The notes beneath the pieces are model-generated. The model had not been told where the DNA came from, searched no databases, and saw only the letters and a program-made list of their open reading frames with translations. A program made the position numbers and the translations under genes. From NCBI GenBank assembly GCA_009761415.1, contig QUOL01000012.1, positions 945,001 through 1,009,000 of the forward strand: a DNA stretch of 64,000 nt, given 5' to 3'. The DNA is from Sarcomyxa edulis. Taxonomy: Eukaryota > Basidiomycota > Agaricomycetes > Agaricales > Mycenaceae. Shown here one piece after another: positions 58,456 to 64,000 of the stretch; positions within the stretch are counted from its first letter, which is position 1, and the number at the start of each line of letters is the position of its first letter.

Positions 58456-59451
58456 ATGTCTTTCTTTAATTCTATAGGGTCAGTGTTCGATCGGTATCGT
58501 ATAGTATCCACTGCTCATCTTATACAACGAACAGCCGCTCCATGAGCCGTGCTCCTCGTGGTCCTAAACGTTCTCCGACTCCAACATCCGCAACGTTTTC
58601 TCCTACCGATTCTGTACCACCAAACTCAACACCTTCTTCACCTGTAGTACCCCAACAATCAAAACCATTGTACCTATGCAGCCCATTCATCGAAGCTGCC
58701 CTCGTAAAGGGGAACTTCAAAACTATCGTGATGCTACCCAAGTATTGCGATATCATGGAATGGGTCGCAGTCAACAGTGCGTCGTATCTTCTCCGTCATC
58801 CATGTTCCAACCATTTGAATATCAGCCTTGCTCTTGCATCGTTTACAGTCTTTGATTTCTACACGAATTTGAACGAATTCTACGGTGTCATCAGCGAGTG
58901 CTGCACGCAACAGACATGTCCGACAATGTCTGCTGGAGATAGGTAAGCTCCCACTATCATCTCCGTACCATCTGACTCACCAAATGATGTACTTTGACAG
59001 ATTAAACTACACATGGATCAATCAGGACCGTAAAAGCGTCCATCTTCCCGCTCCAACATACATCGATTATGTCATGACATGGGTACAAAACCTTTTAGAC
59101 GATGAGAACGTCTTCCCCACAAAATCTGGCAAGTAACACTCCATGTTACTCATTTGCGGTCAAACTCACTGACAATCTACAGGCCAAGACTTCCCACAAT
59201 CATTCCCATCCACAGTCAAGCATGTTTACCGGCAACTCCTCCGCGTGTTTGCCCACATGTATCACGCACATTATCCTCAGATTCTCCACCTTCGCTCGGA
59301 GCCTCACTTCAACTCCTTGTTTGCTCATTTTTTGGCTTTCGGGAAGGAGTACGAGCTTCTAGAGCTCAAGGACCTCAAAGGATCGTCTAGCTCTCCTGTG
59401 GGTGTTGGAGTCCTTTGGGAACGTTGGAAGGAGATGGGGATCAGCTTGTAG
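58456..59451 (+). CDS. MOB2: Mob2-type kinase activator, tandem copy A
   Basis: Coactivator of NDR/LATS-class kinases (Orb6/Cbk1 with Mob2) that controls polarity and cytokinesis. A short exon MSFFNSIG leads to [20 protein letters not shown], a disordered Ser/Pro tail, then the Mob core: [120 protein letters not shown] and [13 protein letters not shown]. The zinc ligands Cys-x4-Cys (CTQQTC) and His-x4-His (HMYHAH) are complete. LYLC.PF..ALVKG.FKTIV is diagnostic of Mob2 rather than Mob1. Four or five introns. End ERWKEMGISL. Confidence 0.9.
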
Positions 59452-59815
59452 ATTGGTCTACAATCCATAGATCTGTAAGTATATGTAAATGGAGTGTACG
59501 TTCAGTTCCCTATTGATTAGATGCTAAATGCAAGGATTCGAGTCCAATCAACGTCCAGTCAGCGTCCAGTGTCTCGTATGTTGCTCGTATATGTTTTTAG
59601 GAGGTAATCCGTATATAGCTACTTTGCATTTGTTGAGCGACGGCCTTGGCCTGAAATCCAAAACGCGATCGATTGACTTCGCTTCCTCCTCACGCAAGTC
59701 GTGATTCGCAAATTCGAATTAGCGGTTGCCTGAACGACTAGCCAGCAACACTCAACGCCAGTCCTCCACTTCTCTTTCTTCCCCCTTCTCCATCCCCGTC
59801 TTCATCTTTCCGATA
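59452..59815. other. Intergenic stretch between the two MOB2 copies
   Basis: About 365 bases. The end just before copy B is rich in TCTTTCC/CCCTTCTCC, a probable CT-rich promoter or leader. No exon supported. Confidence 0.45.
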
Positions 59816-60801
59816 ATGTCTTTCTTTGGGTTTGTTTCTTTTGTACAATCCACCAATTTACTTCCGCTGATCATGTAGTATATCTATATTAGTCGAAACC
59901 GCGCTCCTCGAGGGCCAAAACGCTCAACAACCCCCACTGGTACCTCACCAGCTGGTAGTAAAGGATCCATGCAACCCCCCTCTACGCCACCCTCACCCGG
60001 TGGATCCCCGGCCCCTCCGAAGCCTCTATACTTGTGCACCCCATTCGTCGACGCCGCACTCGTCAAGGGGAACTTTAAGACGATCGTCATGCTTCCCAAA
60101 TACTGCGATATAATGGAATGGGTTGCTGCGAATAGTGAGTAACATGCTGCGACCAAATCTCCGTGATTGATTGGTCGACCGTGACGATAACCCTCTAGTG
60201 TTCGACTTTTACACGAACCTGAACGAATTTTATGGTGTCATCAATGAATGTTGTACCCAACAGACATGTCCTTCCATGTCCGGAGGACCAAAGTACGTTA
60301 CTGCGTTTCATCACGCGACGCTGATCTGACAGGTACTATGAAACGAACAGCTTGAACTACATGTGGATCACCCAAGACCGCAAACACTTAGCACTACCCG
60401 CGCCGACGTACATTGACTACGTTATGTCGTCCATCCAAAATCTACTGGACGACGAGAACACGTTCCCCACCAAATCTAGTACGTCGCGTAGCTTTCCGCC
60501 CAACCCAGATTGACCGACTAACTTCGAATTTACAGGTCAAGACTTCCACCCATCTTTCCCCTCAACTATCAAACACGTCTACAGACAACTCCTCCGCGTC
60601 TTTGCCCACATCTATCACGCCCACTACCCACAAATCTTACATTTACGTTCGGAACCCCACTTCAACTCGCTCTTTGCGCATTTCCTTGCTTTTGGGAGGG
60701 AGTATGAGCTTTTGGAGCTGAAGGATATCAAAGGGGACCCTCCGGCTGGTGTGGGTGCTTTATGGGAGAAGTGGAAAAAGGCGGGGATTTTGGAAGGGTG
60801 A
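59816..60801 (+). CDS. MOB2: Mob2-type kinase activator, tandem copy B
   Basis: Second Mob2 gene, same strand and same exon plan as copy A, 365 bases downstream. A short exon MSFFG is joined to [20 protein letters not shown], then [96 protein letters not shown], and [40 protein letters not shown], ending WKKAGILEG. Zinc ligands kept (CTQQTC, HIYHAH). The core is close to identical to copy A, but the Ser/Pro tail and the last 20 residues differ, and the tail here contains a [15 protein letters not shown] stretch. Either both are active or one is being lost; neither has a visible lesion. Confidence 0.9.
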
Positions 60802-61099
60802 GGATCTGGTCTACTTGCCTGTTGATATACCCACCACCATTGGAATGTAATGCATGCACTCTCGTCTCTTCACGAGCACTCCAAGACTCTGAGATTCGTC
60901 AAGGCTCCATGGGAACATACTCAGCTCATGAAGTTAGGAAGAGTTGATTCCTGCTTATCACAACAGAACAAAGGAAAGGGACCAGCCGATATATCGATCT
61001 AATTAATGATTAAGTAGATCCCAGAAATGCCTCAATACGCCCAAGATAAATACGGAAACCTCTTCCCAACCTCGTCACGCACACCAGAAAGCCTTACTC
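60802..61099. other. Convergent region between MOB2 copy B and the cupredoxin gene
   Basis: About 300 bases holding two 3' untranslated regions facing each other. No coding exon supported. Confidence 0.4.
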
Positions 61100-62032
61100 T
61101 TAGAGCAGCAAGCCGGTAACGAGACCCATAACGGCCAGCATTCCAGCAGCATTACGGCCCAGTGTCAACGCATCAGACGCTGCAGGGGTGACGCTTGCGC
61201 TCGCAGATGCTACACTACCCGACGCAGATGATGCAGTCGTGCCAGAGGTAGACGTCGTGTTGCTTCCGGTTGCCTTTGCAGCAGCCTAAATCCGAGTTGT
61301 ATGGTTAGATCAAAGTACCTGAACGGTATCAGAAGAGGGCTAGTCACCTGGAATGCGTCAAATGATTTAGCAGCTGTAGGGTTTACTGCGAACACCATTC
61401 CTGCCGCACAGTGACTGTCTAAAGCGTCAACCCAGTACAACACACATATATAGAAGGCACTCACCCTGTCTGGCGACAGTAGAACCACATCGGGGCGCTG
61501 GCGTTAAGGACGGTGAAACTCCAGACCGGGAACTCGGTGGTACCGGCAGCGATGGGCATGAAACCCGAGTCGACACCATTAGCTGTTGACATAGATAAGT
61601 GTTAGATATATCTCCGTGTTGAACGATATAGTAGTATCAGCAGTGGGACTAACCCATATCGGCACAAGGCGCTGCGAACGTGGATTGCGTTACCGTCTGC
61701 GCAGGACACAACGTCAGATATGAATAGGTGTTAATGCATGAGCATCAATCACGAACGTGGTTCTTTGATACGCTGAAAAGGAGGGAAAGCATGAGTAGTC
61801 AGAAGCATCGAGTATGCATGGATCACTTACAATTGGAAAGCAATAACATCTCCCTCCGTGACATTGACACTGAACTCGAGGTCAGCAGAGCAACAATCTT
61901 CTCGATTGTAGAGAACTCTCACCTCGTCGGCGAGTATGTCAGACTCGAATTCGAGCCGACCATCACCGTGAAGGTCTCTGCAGAGACAGCAGCAAGGGAA
62001 GCAAGAGCAGCAAGGGCGACAGAGAAACGCAT
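61100..62032 (-). CDS. Cupredoxin-like secreted, probably GPI-anchored protein
   Basis: Starts MRFSVALAALASLAAVSAET, a signal peptide with a cleavage-like AVSA-ET. Then TVMVGSNSSLTYSPTSVNVT, EGDVIAFQF and, from a 16-nt microexon (61757-61772), VSKNH, supplying the first histidine ligand. The second half has MWFYCRQTGHCAAGMVFAVN, with Cys-x4-His-x4-Met spacing as in type-1 copper centres. The Ser/Thr/Ala-rich C-terminus (GSNTTSTSGTTASSASGSVA) ends in a hydrophobic stretch LGRNAAGMLAVMGLVTGLLL, as in GPI-anchored proteins. Copper binding is predicted from ligands but could be lost, since related fungal 'extracellular serine-rich' proteins often lack metal. Likely role at the cell surface. Six or so exons. 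Divergent from the PPCDC gene, 251 bases away. Confidence 0.82.
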
Positions 62033-62283
62033 TTCGTAAAGAATGAAGAATGAAGAGCCTATGCAATCGAGTCAGTATACACAACTACACCCGATACAAC
62101 GATGTACACACTCTGCTCGTTATTCTATTGAAATTGAAAAGAAAGGAAAGGAAGGGATCAAAGGGGAAGAAAGAAGAAAGTTGGCCACTCGGAATTTATA
62201 GGTGAGAGAACGCGACGCGTCCCTGGCCCTGACGAGACCGTCGATCATTTATAGATGATGAATCCTTTCTTGTAGGCATCACC

Positions 62284-63148
62284 ATGCCATCTTTTGTCGC
62301 TGCCAACGAACGAACTGACGGTCATACACATGTCTTACTGCTGTCCACCGGCAGTGTGGCATCAGTCAAAGTTCCTCTGATTGTCAAAGAATTAGCTCAA
62401 GTTCGTCTCTGTTATATCTCTCATGTTTGAGGCTGAATCGAGTCGGACTTTAGTATGAGAAAGTTAAAGTTCAAGTCGTAGCAACGAAAGCTTCTCTGGA
62501 ATTTTTCCATGTAGAAGATGTAGATGCCAAGGTATGGACGGACGAAGATGAGTGGACGGTGGGTGTTTCTAGATCTTAGAAACCGACATGACCGACTCAA
62601 TGATTTGCTATGGGGATCACTTCTAGGGCAGATACAAAATTGGAGACCCAATTTTACACATCGAGCTACGAAGATGGGCTGATATCGTCCTCGTCGTTCC
62701 GTGTTCCGCCAATACGCTGTCCAAGATCGCACACGGGCTATGCGATAACCTTGCCGTACGCTGTTCACTTTTCTTGGAGTGTTCGATTAATGTTGGATCT
62801 TCTAGACTTCCCTTCTTCGAGCTCTGGCACCCACTACCCCCACCTACGTCTTCCCAGCAATGAATACTCTGATGTACGAGCATCCTCTCACTTCCGAACA
62901 CCTTCGCATCGTCCGTGATGTCGTTCGTTATCACGTCGTTGGCCCTATTGGGAAAGCTCTGGCTTGCGGTGATGTCGGTGAGTGTCATTTTAGTGACATC
63001 CAACTGTCCGAACCGTGAATAGCTTCTTGACGCTGATTTTTTGCCCCTTTGCATAGGAATGGGCGCCATGACGGAGTGGCGAGATATCGTGCAGATAGTC
63101 GTGGACACATTCTATCTTACTAAATCAGTGAGTCACATTGCAGGATAG
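62284..63148 (+). CDS. Phosphopantothenoylcysteine decarboxylase (Hal3/Cab3-like flavoprotein)
   Basis: FMN-dependent decarboxylase making 4'-phosphopantetheine in coenzyme A synthesis; yeast relatives also regulate phosphatase Ppz1. Four or five exons: MPSFVAANERTDGHTHVLLL, STGSVASVKVPLIVKELAQ, then YEKVKVQVVATKASLEFF, DVDAKVWTDEDEWT, GRYKIGDPILHIELRRWADI with the catalytic His of HIEL, VVPCSANTLSKIAHGLCDNL, ATSLLRALAPTTPTYVFPAM, NTLMYEHPL, then ACGDVGMGAM with the substrate-flap Cys. The motif PxMNxxMW reads PAMNTLMY, with Tyr in place of Trp. About 235 residues, normal for plant-type single-domain PPCDC; the acidic tail of yeast Hal3 is absent. The model ends with stop at 63146-63148. Confidence 0.9.
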
Positions 63149-63234
63149 AAAAGCCACCCGCTGTATCTTCTAGTCTCAAATTCATGTATTTCTACGATGC
63201 ACATTAATATCATTCCTCCTAGATTCCTTCCATT

Positions 63235-64000
63235 CTATGACGCTGCGATCTCCTCTGGCAATTTCTGTCTCGCGAAGACATGGATATGTGCCAACCCCGG
63301 CACACTTTGAAGTCTCTGCAGAACATCAGCCAATCTATGGACCCGAGGCATATCCTACGGACAAGACGTACGGGTGGATTCACAAACCAAGCAGTCTCCC
63401 ACTCCTTCTCAGACCAACGATTCTTCACAAAACGACCCACCTCCTCACCGGCCCGACGTACTAACTGTTCTTCCTCCTCGGACCCCTTTTCAGAACGTAC
63501 GAGTTTGTCGAGCGTCACGTTCCATTCGGACAGTGCGGGCAAGCAGGAAGGAAGTAGAGATGGGGAGGGAGGGGGAGAGTCGTGTCCAGTGAATCCCCAG
63601 AGGCCGTCTTGATCGACCCGCGCAGCTATGGACGCGTCTACCAGATCCGAGTGGAAGATTGGGATCTTGGTCCATATCAGGGTGTGTTCTATCTCTGGTG
63701 GGACTGTGGGCGAGTCATTGTATCACTCATAAGGGAGGGACGGTCTTGGATATAGACGCACCTGAATATGGCCAGTCATTCTGAATGATGCTGATGAATT
63801 TCGGAGGAGTGTCAGCGGTAAAGTAGGCTGGCGCTTCAGAATCAGTCGCTAGTGCTTCTGTCTGTCCATCCGACTCAGGTTTCTCTACGAGTGCAGAGTG
63901 GAGAAGTGATAAAGTATCTGGCTTCCCCCATTGCAATCGATATTCTCGCAAGTAGTTGACTAGACTGGCGTTATTCACCAAGTCTTCCACGTAGATCATG
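63235..64000 (-). CDS. DUF3605 family protein (5' end at window edge)
   Basis: Conserved fungal protein of unknown role. Visible parts, from the N-terminal side: EDLVNNASLVNYLREYRLQW, then FISIIQNDWPYS, after an intron VPPEIEHTLIWTKIPIFHSD (the family hallmark), LWGFTGHDSPPPSPSLLPAR, the charged helix EWNVTLDKLVRSEKGSEEEE, VGRFVKNRWSEKEWETAWFV, and last exon RLQSVPGLAHIHVFARQKLP, ending EEIAAS. The intron acceptor before RLQSV was chosen because it gives NPPRLQSVPGLAHIHVF, the family pattern. The methionine at 63999 could be the start, but an upstream exon outside the window is as likely. It is convergent with the PPCDC gene, with 86 bases between stops. Confidence 0.82.

Noticed and set aside
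1..64000. Transposons, CRISPR arrays, viral genes, toxin genes
   Set aside because: No transposase or reverse transcriptase frame, no long terminal or inverted repeat pair, and no regularly spaced repeats were found on reading the window.

Overview
This window is nuclear DNA of a filamentous basidiomycete, most likely a mushroom-forming Agaricomycete. Nearly every gene is broken by many short spliceosomal introns of about 45-80 nt with GT..AG ends and a few GC..AG ends. The gene set is fungal: Pob3 without an HMG box, a Cet1-type RNA triphosphatase, an Ain1-like alpha-actinin, a TGxSPxGLG-type SDR family, basidiomycete F-box families and a DUF3605 protein. Gene models were built by hand from splice sites and protein continuity, so start codons and some exon edges are provisional.

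Left part (1-12.5 kb): a small mitochondrial membrane protein (partial), the outer-membrane porin VDAC, a rhodanese/Cdc25-like phosphatase and the cytochrome oxidase assembly factor COX20 give a mitochondria-rich start. They are followed by an F-box protein, then cofilin and alpha-actinin side by side (both actin binding), and the FACT subunit Pob3.

Centre-left (12.5-31 kb): a large RA-PH adaptor of the MRL/Grb7 type, a 2.5 kb stretch without a confident gene, a DCAF4-like WD40 protein, a ZIP metal transporter, the mRNA-capping triphosphatase, a Rad60/Esc2-type SUMO-like protein, a GCFC-domain splicing protein, and a 1.7 kb unexplained stretch.

Centre-right (31-50 kb): an aquaglyceroporin, a 10-11-pass membrane protein (possibly an AAAP transporter), and a region of repeated short-chain dehydrogenases. 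Three SDR copies look intact and one is a frameshifted copy without a start codon. They are interleaved with an intron-containing tRNA-Lys, a large non-RD protein kinase, a proline-iminopeptidase-like hydrolase and a second F-box protein. This is the most accessory-looking part of the window.

Right part (50-64 kb): the TPR/Mlp1 nuclear-basket coiled-coil protein, ribosomal protein uS10 (RPS20), a tandem pair of Mob2-type kinase activators, a GPI-anchored cupredoxin-like secreted protein, phosphopantothenoylcysteine decarboxylase (coenzyme A synthesis), and a DUF3605 protein running off the end. I saw no transposon, CRISPR array or viral gene. I did not find a convincing undescribed system. 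The best leads are the SDR cluster, the tandem MOB2 pair, the two gene-poor gaps, and several exon-structure oddities (GC-AG introns and microexons).
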